Positions 27,146 through 36,221 of a DNA stretch of 64,000 nt are shown here, piece after piece (the stretch's first letter is position 1; every line of letters starts with the position of its first letter). The translations under genes were made by a program, and so were the position numbers. The stretch lies in the NCBI RefSeq assembly GCF_004295795.1, contig NZ_SEBR01000022.1:1-64000 (forward strand), read 5' to 3'. The DNA is from Flavobacterium sp. (GTDB lineage: Bacteria; Bacteroidota; Bacteroidia; Flavobacteriales; Flavobacteriaceae). Below the pieces are notes generated by a model that was given only the letters and a program-made list of their open reading frames with translations, had not been told where the DNA came from and made no database searches.

Positions 27146-27961
27146 TTACGGTTTTCCGTAATCGGATAAATCAAATTCGACCCAAATCGGCAAATGATCC
27201 GAAATTTTGCGGGCATCGGACAGGTTTGCGAAAACGGTATAAAAGTCGACGACGCCTCTGGATTTCACTTTTACGGACAATTTCCGATAGAAAATATTGT
27301 CGAACTCCGAAGCCGTGCAGCCGTTTTTACACGCCATTTTCAACGTGGTCTTTGTTCCGATAAAGGCCGATTCGAATCCCATTTTACGTATCGGATTGAA
27401 AACCGAATGGCTTTGCGGACAATTGAAATCACCTGCGAAAATCAGGTTGAGGTTCGGATACCTTTCGGGAAAGAACCTGAAGTGCTTGATCTCGGTCTCG
27501 GGTTGCATTCTCTTGGTGATCGCGTGGAAATTCACGAGCGTAAACTCTTTTTGGCCGTATCTGAAAGTGGCGAAAAACGGTTCGCGCTCGATTTGTGTCC
27601 GATAGTATTTTTCAAGCCAGGCTTTCCCGACGATCCTAACTTTGGCCGGTTTCCACAAAAAAGCGTAACGTTCCTTTTTCTGGCGCGTGCCTTCGGTTGG
27701 ATCGCTCACGACGTAATCCCATTTTGCGCCGCTTCTGTTGAGCGTTTCGACAAGTTTCGCGACAGCCTGCGCGCCGCCATTTCCGGCCACGATTTCCTGA
27801 AGCGCGACCACGTCAAAATCCCTGAGATTTTTGGCAATCAGGTCAATCGTCGCCTGCGATTTGGATTTTCCCATGTCGCACAAATTCCAGCTGCACACGC
27901 GGATTTGCGAGAAAAGCTGTCCGCAGAAAATCAAAAAAGCGACAATCAGGACTTTTCTCAT
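27146..27961 (-). CDS. secreted endonuclease/exonuclease/phosphatase-family protein
   Basis: A 271-residue protein with signal peptide (cleavage near FSQ, residue 19) and the DNase I-like fold: RVCSWNLCDMG near 21-31, VVALQEIVAGNGG near 51-63 (metal Glu), TLVNFHAI near 141-148, LIFAGDFNCPQS near 173-184 and ISDHLPIWVEF near 253-263. These are the catalytic motifs of the family, so it should be a metal-dependent nuclease or phosphodiesterase in the periplasm or outside. Its ATG overlaps the stop of the response regulator by four bases, which puts it under that two-component system. Confidence 0.9.
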   Translation of the reverse strand: MRKVLIVAFLIFCGQLFSQIRVCSWNLCDMGKSKSQATIDLIAKNLRDFDVVALQEIVAGNGGAQAVAKLVETLNRSGAKWDYVVSDPTEGTRQKKERYAFLWKPAKVRIVGKAWLEKYYRTQIEREPFFATFRYGQKEFTLVNFHAITKRMQPETEIKHFRFFPERYPNLNLIFAGDFNCPQSHSVFNPIRKMGFESAFIGTKTTLKMACKNGCTASEFDNIFYRKLSVKVKSRGVVDFYTVFANLSDARKISDHLPIWVEFDLSDYGKP

Positions 27962-28635
27962 GCCAGTCCGAGTTCTTTGGCGATCGCGACAAGCGGCCCG
28001 ATGTTTTTGCTCTCGGCGCGCAAGATCGTCTTGAGCCTGGCGATGCGTTTTTCAATGCTGCTCGTGCTGGCGCCTTTTGTGCCGTCGGTTTTGAAGATGT
28101 CCGAAATTTGCATCTGGGTGAGACCTTTCGATAGCAATCCGAGAAGTTTTCGGTCGGTTTCATCAATCTCGTCCAACGATTTGTTGTTCAAGACGTGAGA
28201 AAGTTCGGGTGAAATGTAACGGGAGCCGTTGTAGATTTTCGCGACCGCCTTGCGGATTTCCGGAATGTTTTCGCGTCCTTTCAGCACATAACCGTCGATT
28301 TCCAGTTCGTCGAACAAATATTGTACAAGGCTGGGACGATCTTCAATCGAATACACGATCACCTTTAGCGAAGGCTGGATTTCCATGGCCGCGGCGATCA
28401 ATTCCTGTCCTGAAGTGAGTACGATTTCGCGATGATCCGGCTTGAACGACAAATCGGTGATCAGCAAATCGAACGGTTCTTCGTCCTGAAGGCTTTTCTT
28501 GATTTTGATCAGCGCGTCGTCGCAATAGCTTACGTGAGCCGATTCTGAAATATCGAGCGTGCTCAAGGCGTCGCGAACGGCGACATTATAGGCATCAAAG
28601 TCTTCGGCTACGAGAATTTTTTTGAACATTTTCAT
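27958..28635 (-). CDS. LuxR-type response regulator
   Basis: 225 residues: a receiver domain with the phosphorylated Asp in LLITDLSF near 57-64 and Lys in YVLKGREN near 117, and a C-terminal helix-turn-helix (DRKLLGLLSKGLTQMQISDIF near 161-181, LNNK... before it). A few extra residues sit in the HTH (DGTKGAS) where typical LuxR/FixJ regulators are shorter. The start ATG at 28635 lies 4 bp after the kinase stop; a second ATG two codons on is possible. It forms an operon with the TPR kinase upstream and the nuclease downstream. Confidence 0.9.
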   Translation of the reverse strand: MKMFKKILVAEDFDAYNVAVRDALSTLDISESAHVSYCDDALIKIKKSLQDEEPFDLLITDLSFKPDHREIVLTSGQELIAAAMEIQPSLKVIVYSIEDRPSLVQYLFDELEIDGYVLKGRENIPEIRKAVAKIYNGSRYISPELSHVLNNKSLDEIDETDRKLLGLLSKGLTQMQISDIFKTDGTKGASTSSIEKRIARLKTILRAESKNIGPLVAIAKELGLA

Positions 28636-28639
28636 TGGG

Positions 28640-30349
28640 TTATATCGCAAATTCGATTCTTGCCCCGAAACCATTTCCGGGCGTGGAGTCAAATGTAGAT
28701 TTTCCCTTTAGCTCAGAAATACGGTTTTCCATAATCCGCAGGCCATTTTTTCGTTTGTTGCTTTCCGAATCGTGTCCTTTGCCGTTGTCCTTGTATTCAA
28801 ACACGAGTTTTTTGTCTTCTTCCGAAAAGGAAAAAAACGCGCGAGAACACTCACTGTGCTTTCTCATATTGGCCAAGATTTCCTGCAAGATCCGATAGAA
28901 TTCGATGCGTTTGAAGTGCGGAAGATTTTGCCAGCTCACTTTCGAAAGTCCTTGTATGATCACGCTGCATTCGGAAGAATTGTATTCCTGAAGCAAATCG
29001 TGTATGAGTTTCCCGAAATCGGCATCTTCGGGAACATCGCTGTTGTCGCGCGAAACGCTTCGGGTTCCGGCATAGATCAGGTCGAGTCGGCTCAAGAGCG
29101 TTTCCTTGTTTTCGGGTTGGTCGAGGTTTTGGGTTTCGGCAAATACGATCGTGCGGTGAATTTGGTTGGCAAGGTCGTCATGCAGCGTTTTGGAGAATCT
29201 TACTTCGGCTTCGTAGGTGGCTTTTCGCGATTCTTCCCGTCTTACTCTTTTGGTGCGTTTGACGAAATAGACTATTGAAGAAATGAGTGCCGCGACCAGG
29301 AAAACCGCAACTAACGTCCAGCCGATTCGTGCAATTCGCTCTTGTTCTTTTTCGGAGCGCTCAGCTATTCTGTCGTCATTTGCTTTTTTGTAATTGTATT
29401 TGATCATCGCGAAGGCGTTTTTTGCCTTTCGGTTGACTTTTTGCAAACTATCCGAAATGCGGACATAAATCTTGGAGTAATTGCGAGAAAGTTCAGGATT
29501 TGCATTTTGTATCAAAAAACTCAAAACCTCAAGTCTATCGGATGGCGAATTGGTTCGCAGCGCGATTTTTTCAGCTTGGACTGCCTTATCAACGCTCGCA
29601 TTTCTATCCGACGCTAATTCGGCTTCGGCCAAATGCATATAGCTCGTGATAAGTCCGTATTGGTCATTGTTTTTTTTGCGCAGCTCAAATGCGCGTTGCA
29701 TCAGATTTCCTTGGATGTCCCGTTTTGTACGGAATGCCGCATATCCTAAGTTGTCCAAAATTTTGGCTTTTATCAAAACGGAATCCGGGAAGTGATAATC
29801 GGCACTCGCCTTTTTGAAAATCGAGTAAGCTTTTTCGAAATTGCCCGCCTTGATATTGGCGTAACCGATATTGTTGTCAATGGTCGCCCGTTGTTCTTGG
29901 TCTGAAACATATCTTTTTCCCTTCAGATAGTAGTTTTCGGCATTATCCAAATCTTCTGTCATCGCATAACTTATCGCCAAGTAGTTGTAAAGGCTTGGAA
30001 GCCAAAGCGTATCGCGCCTTGGATTCAGATATTTCGATGCTTCGACAGCCGTGGCTTGCAGTTCGTCGTAATCATTTCGTCCGTTGAGAATGTTCGCAGT
30101 CATCAATAGAGAATAGGCAGTCTGCGCACTGTCTTTGGCAAGAATGAACAAATCTTTTGCCTTGAGGAAATTCACGAAAGCACTGTCAGATTTACCTTCG
30201 GTATTGAACTTTTCAGCTTTGTCAAGCGCGTCAACCCCTTGTCTGTAAGAAGTTTTGTCAGACTCATCTATCATACGTACATCCGAACACTGAAAGAAAG
30301 CCGCAACTACCAATAAAAAAATCAGGGAATGAAAAACCAGTCGTTTCAT
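28640..30349 (-). CDS. TPR-containing sensor histidine kinase
   Basis: 569 residues. N-terminal export signal with a cysteine at 21 (FFQC), then TPR-type helices in the periplasm to about 320 (TAYSLLMTANILNGRNDYDEL, DNIGYANIKAGNFEKAYSIF, given as parts), one membrane helix near 345-366 (WTLVAVFLVAALISSIVYFV), a HisKA_3-type phosphoacceptor in RFSKTLHDDLANQIH near 393-407, and the ATPase domain with EILANMRKHS (N box) near 490 and DNGKGHD near 520 and GNGFGARIEF at the end. It belongs to the family of Bacteroidota kinases with TPR sensors and LuxR-type partners. The signal is unknown. Confidence 0.9.
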   Translation of the reverse strand: MKRLVFHSLIFLLVVAAFFQCSDVRMIDESDKTSYRQGVDALDKAEKFNTEGKSDSAFVNFLKAKDLFILAKDSAQTAYSLLMTANILNGRNDYDELQATAVEASKYLNPRRDTLWLPSLYNYLAISYAMTEDLDNAENYYLKGKRYVSDQEQRATIDNNIGYANIKAGNFEKAYSIFKKASADYHFPDSVLIKAKILDNLGYAAFRTKRDIQGNLMQRAFELRKKNNDQYGLITSYMHLAEAELASDRNASVDKAVQAEKIALRTNSPSDRLEVLSFLIQNANPELSRNYSKIYVRISDSLQKVNRKAKNAFAMIKYNYKKANDDRIAERSEKEQERIARIGWTLVAVFLVAALISSIVYFVKRTKRVRREESRKATYEAEVRFSKTLHDDLANQIHRTIVFAETQNLDQPENKETLLSRLDLIYAGTRSVSRDNSDVPEDADFGKLIHDLLQEYNSSECSVIIQGLSKVSWQNLPHFKRIEFYRILQEILANMRKHSECSRAFFSFSEEDKKLVFEYKDNGKGHDSESNKRKNGLRIMENRISELKGKSTFDSTPGNGFGARIEFAI

Positions 30350-30372
30350 TCCCCGAAAATATAAAAATTATG

Positions 30373-30549
30373 TTAGCCACCCGGATTGATCGGAGGTTTT
30401 GGCGGTGGAATCGTTCCGTTGCCGCCTCCGGTTCCGCCTTCGAGTTGCACATTGGCATTTCCTGTTTTTGCAGTTTCGTCGTCAGCACTGCAAGAAGTCA
30501 TCGCGATTCCGGCCATAGCCAGCAATCCCATTATGAAAATTTTTTTCAT
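30373..30549 (-). CDS. mini-lipoprotein with Pro/Gly-rich tail
   Basis: A 58-residue protein: MKKIFIMGLLAMAGIAMTSC with a lipobox cysteine at 20, then SADDETAKTGNANVQLEGG and a tail TIPPPKPPINPGG. Small lipoproteins of this kind are frequent in Flavobacteriaceae and are usually missed by gene finders. It is 23 bp upstream of the TPR kinase and probably the first gene of that operon. Role unknown; it might be a ligand or partner for the sensor, which is inference from position only. Confidence 0.7.
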   Translation of the reverse strand: MKKIFIMGLLAMAGIAMTSCSADDETAKTGNANVQLEGGTGGGNGTIPPPKPPINPGG

Positions 30550-30869
30550 CTTTTTTGTATTAAAAAATTAGTGATGAGCAAGGCCTTGGCGAGACGAAAA
30601 GGTTCTCGTTCTAAAAAGGCCGTTGCCGAATTTTCGGGAAGTGCAGTGTGCCTATACGAAGCGGTCGGTTTATACTTCCCGGAATAAATCTTCCGATCCG
30701 TATGGCGTCACTGTTTGTGGAATCGTTTTGTACATTTGCTCTTGATGCATGTCGAGCAGGAACGAAACCTGATGCAAATAAATGGCTTGATTTTTAGCTG
30801 ATTGCGGTATGCTGTTCAAACTGTTCAAACTGTTCAGGAATGTTTGTCAACGTTTAAAATTGTTCGAGA
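30550..30869. other. divergent gap upstream of two genes
   Basis: No gene is called. A 37-codon frame (30574-30687) is open but has no recognisable character. TACATTTG at 30731-30738 is a full -7 match for the plus-strand gene. CTGTTCAAACTGTTCAAACTG is a short direct repeat at 30812-30834. Confidence 0.4.
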
Positions 30870-31883
30870 ATGCCTACTATCGACGACTACCGCAACGCTA
30901 TCAAAAGTCTATATCGAACTGCTCCCGATGGGAACTTTGGCTTGAGTGTCAATCCTCAGCCCAAAGATTTCAAAAGGGTTTCCTTATGGCTTTTGGATGA
31001 AGATTTGGACAAGAAGGATCGCCTGATATTGGATCGATTCTACGGAATCCGCGAAAGCGATAATGCCAGGCTAAAAATCGAAGGATTCGCAAATCGTCAT
31101 TACCGTCCTATAAAATCGCTACTTACAGAAGATGTCAGTTCAGACGACGAGCATATGCTCAATCTTGCTGCACTTATAGTCGGTTTAAGTCCGAGACCTT
31201 TCAGAACATTCGCGAATGCAAGTTCCGGATTCACAATAGTTCAGCAACCAAAACCAGGATCAGAAATAGATTTTGAAGAGCAGCCGAATGGCTGGGCAGA
31301 AGTAACTAATGAAAGGGATGAACCACTTAGGCAAGAAAAAGTTTTTGAAGAAATTATCGAAAATCCAACGCCGTTCAAAGAAGAATACCAGCCAGAACTA
31401 GTGCCTGAAAAACCGTTCAAGCTTAAGGACAAAAATCGAAATCCAGAAACATTAAATGAGGAAAATGGGAAATCGAAAACTCGAAAAACGGTATTTTCTG
31501 AGAAATTAAAATGGATTGCCGCCGCCGGAATCATTCTCCTTGTAACTTCAATCATCTTGATGGTTCCAGTGCTAACCAAAAGCGATTTCATGCAATGGGA
31601 CACAGATCATTACATAGCAGTCGATGGTGAGGTACTCGAATCACAGGAAATGCCGATCTACAAAATGGATGAAAAGGAATTTGGTATGAGACGCGTCAAG
31701 GTCTACGATACGACCACGTTCTACGTGAACGACAAGCCTAAATATTGGTACATCAGGGACAACGGCTACCAGTTTTTCGATCGTCCCGGAAAATATCCGC
31801 AAGATCGCACGCGTGATTTACATGTCGTGTCGACTCCAATCGCGAGAGATGTCCGCGAAGGAAAAATCAGGATCGATTACTGA
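30870..31883 (+). CDS. single-TM protein of unknown function
   Basis: I do not recognise this 337-residue protein. Residues 1-115 look globular (MPTIDDYRNAIKSLYRTAP at the start, FGLSVNPQPKDFKRVSLWLLDED after it), 140-205 are charged and probably unstructured, one membrane helix lies near 215-236 (WIAAAGIILLVTSIILMVPVL), and the last 100 residues contain small strands (YIAVDGEVLESQEMPIYKMD; YWYIRDNGYQFFDRPGKYP). The N-terminal part would be cytoplasmic and the tail periplasmic. Codon use looks less biased than in neighbours, which may mean recent acquisition or low expression. Confidence 0.65.
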   Translation: MPTIDDYRNAIKSLYRTAPDGNFGLSVNPQPKDFKRVSLWLLDEDLDKKDRLILDRFYGIRESDNARLKIEGFANRHYRPIKSLLTEDVSSDDEHMLNLAALIVGLSPRPFRTFANASSGFTIVQQPKPGSEIDFEEQPNGWAEVTNERDEPLRQEKVFEEIIENPTPFKEEYQPELVPEKPFKLKDKNRNPETLNEENGKSKTRKTVFSEKLKWIAAAGIILLVTSIILMVPVLTKSDFMQWDTDHYIAVDGEVLESQEMPIYKMDEKEFGMRRVKVYDTTTFYVNDKPKYWYIRDNGYQFFDRPGKYPQDRTRDLHVVSTPIARDVREGKIRIDY

Positions 31884-31902
31884 TTCGCGAATTCAGGCCA
31901 CA

Positions 31903-31931
31903 AAAAAAGCGCCCATTTCTGAGCGCTTTAA
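31903..31931 (-). terminator. terminator of the outer membrane receptor gene
   Basis: AAAGCGC and GCGCTTT pair around CCATTTCTGA; on the minus strand seven or more T follow. It lies 22 bp past the stop at 31953. Confidence 0.75.
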
Positions 31932-31952
31932 ATCAATATTTACTATTTCGGA

Positions 31953-34429
31953 TTATTGTCCGGGCATGCCGCCTGAATTCTGGTTTTGCTGCATGTCGTC
32001 GTTGTTTACGCCTTTCGTTTTGGGCTGGTTGAACGTCATTTTGCCAAAGCTGTAGCTGAACGTGATTCCGAAAGATTGTATCGGGAAAGCGAAATTGCTC
32101 GTCGTCGAGAAACCGTTTCCGCTCGATTCGTTGCGGAATTCGATATCGCGTTTGAAAGGCGAAGTCGCGTTGAATCCGATCGAGGCCGTTTTGTCCCAGA
32201 ATTGTTTCTTGATCCCGAAAGAAATCAGGTTGAAAGCCGGATTGGTGCCTTGCAGGTTGCGTCGGCGCGAGTTTTGGATCATGAACATTTCGGCCACTAG
32301 ATTCTTTCCGAAATCGTATTGTCCGGACACGAATGCCGAATACTGGAAATACGTTCCGGTCGATGTCTGTGTCGAGGCGAAAGCGTTCGAAGCGCTCGGA
32401 TTGTAAGTGTAACCGTTGAAGTTTCCGCGAAGCGAGAAGCCTTTGAAGAGGTTGACAGATCCGAAGAAATTAAAGCCAAGCGAGTTGTTTTCACCCACAT
32501 TCTCAAATCTCGTAATCGTTCCGGATTCGTCGGCCAAAGGCGTCGCGATACCTTCGATCAAGCCCGAAATGTTTCTGTAATACACCGAGAAATTGATGGT
32601 GCGCTTTGGAGAAAAAGTCGAAAAACCAAGTTCGACAGTCTGGGAAATCTCGGCCTCAAGATTCGGATTTCCTTCCTGTTGCGACTGAATGTTCGAACGG
32701 TTGATGAAAGGATTCAGATTGTTCATGTTCGGACGCTGGATTCTCTTGGTATAATTGAGTTTCAAGGACGATTTGTCCGACAGTTTTTTCTGCAAAGTAA
32801 AACTCGGGATAAAAGTCGTGTAGTCGTTTGTGAACGAAGCCAGATCGGCCTGCAGATCGTTCGTCGGTCGGCCTTCGATATTCGTCTGCTCGACACGCGC
32901 GCCAACCATCAAAGTGTAATCCTTCGGCAAATCATACGTCCCGACGACATATCCGGCATAAACATCCTGATCGTAATCGTACAAATTCGAGTTGATGGGA
33001 TCGTAAACGAAATCGCCGTTCGCATCTGGAATCATGTTCGTGAAATCACTCGAAAATCTTCTGAAAATCGACTTTCCGCCAGCTTCCAACTTGAACTTTT
33101 CGGTAACGGGAAGCGTGTAATCGAGCTGGATCGTGTATTCGTTGTTCGTTCCGTCAGAATCGGCTTTCTGGTCGGTATAGAAATCAGAATAGCGGCTCAC
33201 GTAATCGGTCGTGTTCTTGCTGCGACTCCATTGTGTCGAAAGCGAGAGTTGGTGGCCTTCTTTCGAGAATTTCTTCACGTAATCGAGATTCCAGTCGAAG
33301 CTTTTCCAGCGGTTTTCGTTGTCGGTCGCGGTCGTAAACATGGAGTTGTTTGCGGCGTTGTTGAAATCCTCGAATGTGCTCGTAGCGCGTCCGTCAGAAT
33401 CCCAACCGCCGTCGTTTAGCCGAATCGTCGAACTCAAAGTGTTGTAAGCGTTGAAATCGTATCCGGCCGTGATGGAACCGTTCAGGCCGTAGCGGTTCAC
33501 TTCACTTTCGCCTTTTGTCGATTGCAGCGAATTTGCCGTTCCGTTGTCGATTTCCTGACGCGACGAATAAGTAGAAGTGCGCGGCCAGCCGTTGTTATAG
33601 CCGATGTTTGCCGCGAGTGAAAATCTGTCTTTGTTGTAATTCAAGTTGCCGTTGAAGTTGTTCTGACGCGTTCCGATTCCGCCTGAAACCGAACCCGAAA
33701 TCCCGGAAGTCGACTTGCTTTTTGTGATGATGTTGATGATTCCAGCCGAACCTTCGGCGTCATATTTAGCCGATGGAGAAGTCACGACCTCGACGTTCTT
33801 GATCTGATCGGATGGAATCGTTCGCAAAACGTCGGCAATGTTCGCGTTTGTCGCGCCCGTCGGTTTTCCGTTTATCAGAATCCTTACGTTCGCATCGCCA
33901 CGAACCGACACATTTCCGTCCATGTCGACGGAAACCATCGGCACTTTCTGCAAAACATCGGTGGCATTTCCGCCCGCGGCCGTCACGTCCTTTTCGACGT
34001 TATAGACCACTTTGTCGATTTTGTTCTGCACGAGTGAGGCGCGGCTTGCACGACGACTTCGTTCAAAGCGGTCGAAGCGGTCGAAAGTTTGATCGTACCC
34101 AAATCCAGATCTGGTTTTGCGCCCGTGGTTTCGACGTTGTTGATGGTTCTATCGCCGTATCCGATGAACGAGATCACGACTTTGTAAACGCCCGGAGCAA
34201 TTCCCGTCAAGCGGAAGTGGCCATCGGTTTCAGAAACGACGCCCGAAACCGGAGCCGGATTGTCAGTCTTGTACAAAGCCACCGAAGCGTATTCGACGGC
34301 CGTATTCGCAATGGAATCCTTGAGCGTGCCTTCGATTTTTCCGGTGATGGACGAACCCGGGGCGGGAAAATTCTGCGCGAAAGCCGAAAGTCCAACGAAG
34401 ATCAGGAGGATGGAAAATAATTGTCTCAT
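31953..34429 (-). pseudogene. TonB-dependent-type outer membrane receptor, frameshifted
   Basis: Two minus-strand frames make one protein of about 825 residues of the outer membrane beta-barrel family with carboxypeptidase-like N-terminus. 34429 to about 34035 encodes signal peptide MRQLFSILLIFVGLSAFAQ, a CarboxypepD_reg domain (GKIEGTLKDSIANTAVEYAS, FRLTGIAPGVYKVVISFIGYG) and LNEVVVQAA. About 34034 to 31953 continues with LVQNKIDKVVYNVEKD, the plug (NVSVRGDANVRILINGKP) and a full barrel ending YSFGKMTFNQ. The join at CAAGCCGCGCCTCACTCGTG (near 34031-34050) needs one extra base to stay in frame. Everything else is intact, so this may be a sequencing error, a very recent mutation or, less likely, recoding; no classic slippery site is visible. 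The downstream frame has only a GTG start, without a signal peptide. Confidence 0.8.
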
Positions 34430-34653
34430 TTTGATTTGTCTTGTTTTTTGTTTTCCGAATTGGAGCGACAAAGGACTCAAATGTTACAAGCGCATCCGAA
34501 TCCGCTCGACGGAAACCCACAAAACATCGACGGAAATCCCGATTCTCGTTTTGGACACAAAAACCGGCGTTTTGGCTTCATCCGACCAAATCCATCGCCC
34601 GAACTTTACCTTGTCACATAACGGGAACTTCGCGCGGTTTTGCTGGTTTTTTT

Positions 34654-35105
34654 GAACCATTAAGTTCATTAAGAACATTAAGAAGTTTCGCGGATTTTTT
34701 GAAGCCGATGGATTTTGGTGCCGATCAACCTGCAAGGTTTTATTTTGAACCATTAAGGACATTAAGTTCATTAAGAACATTAAGAAGTTTCGCGGATTCT
34801 TTGAAGCCGATGGATTTTGGTGCCGATCAACCTGCAAGGATTTTTCAATCTCGTAGGTTTGTTTTTTTTTGAACCATTAAGGACACTAAGTTCATTAAGA
34901 ACATTAAGAAGTTTCGCGGATTTTTTGAAGCCGATGGATTTTCGTGCCGATCAACCTGCAAGGATTTTTCAATCTCGTAGGTTTTTTTTTTGAACCATTA
35001 AGGACATTAAGTTCATTAAGAACATTAAGAAGTTTCGCGGATTTTTTGAAGCCGATGGATTTTCGTGCCGATCAACCTGCAAGGTTTTTTCAACCTTGTA
35101 GGTTT
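34654..35105. repeat. four-copy intergenic repeat array
   Basis: Units start GAACCATTAAG at 34654, 34747, 34871 and 34992. Each goes on with TTCATTAAGAACATTAAGAAG, TTTCGCGGATTTTTTGAAGC and CCGATCAACCTGCAAGG; three add TTTTTCAA and a word like CTYGTAGGTTT. Spacings are 93, 124 and 121 bp, so the first unit is shorter. No frame is conserved across units. Related words occur at 10740 (CACTTAATGTCCTTAATGG). Confidence 0.85.
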
Positions 35106-35251
35106 GCATTCAGTTCCGGACAATAATCTTAACCATCCTGAACTTCTTAATGGTTTAAACCAATCAGTTAGTTACTGCAGACTTCGTCCAATTGTCATCA
35201 AGAACACACGGATTGCACGGATTCCCAGCAATTAAGAAGATAAATTTATGA

Positions 35252-35293
35252 AGCCACGAATTCACGAATGCCACTATTCGTGAATTCGTGGCT
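35252..35293. repeat. perfect 18-bp inverted repeat
   Basis: AGCCACGAATTCACGAAT and its exact complement are separated by six bases. It lies in the gap after the LytTR gene (stop at 35484) and may end or stabilise that transcript, but there is no clear T tail. The gap 34430-35483 as a whole has no gene. Confidence 0.8.
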
Positions 35294-35483
35294 TTAGATA
35301 TTTTGCGACAATAATTGAGGCATTACCTATGGCCATTTCGCGTTGCTCGGGTCGTGGCTTTAAATATTGTGTGGTAAAAATTTGCGAATTAGCGGCTAAA
35401 TCATCGGAAACCGAAACGACTAGGGAATTAGAAAAGCTAAATCCGCGTATCCGTGGCAAAAAAAAATCCGCAGTAAAAAAACC

Positions 35484-36221
35484 TCACTGCCAACGCGAAA
35501 AGAATTCCGCATAAGCATCGCGATATTGATCGGTGACGGCAATCGTCTTGCCCGAAACCTCCACCGTGCCTTTCGTGGCCGCGCGAATTTTGTCCAAAGC
35601 CACGATGAACGAGCGATGGACGCGCATGAAACGATCTGTGGGAAGTTTTTCCTCAACAGCCTTCATGCTCGTGAGCGACAACAGCGGCTTAGGTTCGTGC
35701 TGTAGGAAAACTTTGACGTAATCCTTGTCGCTTTCGAGGTACAAAATATCTTCAAACGGTACGCGAACCATCTGATATTCGATTTTCAGATATAAATAAT
35801 GCGGCTTGTCAGAAGTCTCTTTTTCCACAGCGGGCGCGCCTTTTACGAACTCGTAATAACGCACGGCTTTCTCGACGGCTTTCGAAAAATCCGAAAAGGA
35901 AAACGGTTTCAGCAAATAATCGAGGGCCTCGACCTTGTAACTTTCGAGCGCATATTGATCGTAAGCCGTCGTGAAAATCACGCGCAGATTTCCCGCAGTT
36001 CTGTATTGGTCAAGCACTCTCGCGAGTTCGAGTCCGCTCAAATCGTTCATTCTGATGTCAAGAAAGGCCACGTCGACAGGTTCGTCCCGCAACGCTTTCA
36101 AGGCTTCGACCGCATTCGAAAACTTGCCCTTGAGTTCGAGCATGGGCGTCTTTTCGATGTACGAAACCAGCAAATTGAGCGCTAACGGCTCGTCGTCTAC
36201 GGCAATGCAGGTCAAGGTCAT
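35484..36221 (-). CDS. LytTR-family response regulator
   Basis: 245 residues. Receiver domain: acidic pocket VDDEP near 8-12, phosphorylated Asp in VAFLDIRMNDLSGLEL near 53-68, and Lys in YLLKPFSFSDF near 103-113. The LytTR DNA-binding domain follows: YLYLKIEYQMVRVPFEDILYLES near 144-166, DYVKVFL, and TDRFMRVHRSFIVAL near 198-212. Its start overlaps the stop of the kinase gene by four bases, so it is the cognate regulator. Targets are unknown. Confidence 0.93.
   Translation of the reverse strand: MTLTCIAVDDEPLALNLLVSYIEKTPMLELKGKFSNAVEALKALRDEPVDVAFLDIRMNDLSGLELARVLDQYRTAGNLRVIFTTAYDQYALESYKVEALDYLLKPFSFSDFSKAVEKAVRYYEFVKGAPAVEKETSDKPHYLYLKIEYQMVRVPFEDILYLESDKDYVKVFLQHEPKPLLSLTSMKAVEEKLPTDRFMRVHRSFIVALDKIRAATKGTVEVSGKTIAVTDQYRDAYAEFFSRWQ

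Noticed and set aside
27958..28198. Long plus-strand frame over the nuclease and regulator genes
   Set aside because: Opposite-strand shadow of two well-supported genes; no protein character.
30574..30687. 37-codon frame in the gap before the single-TM protein gene
   Set aside because: Short, basic then neutral, no signal or family resemblance and no promoter at suitable distance.
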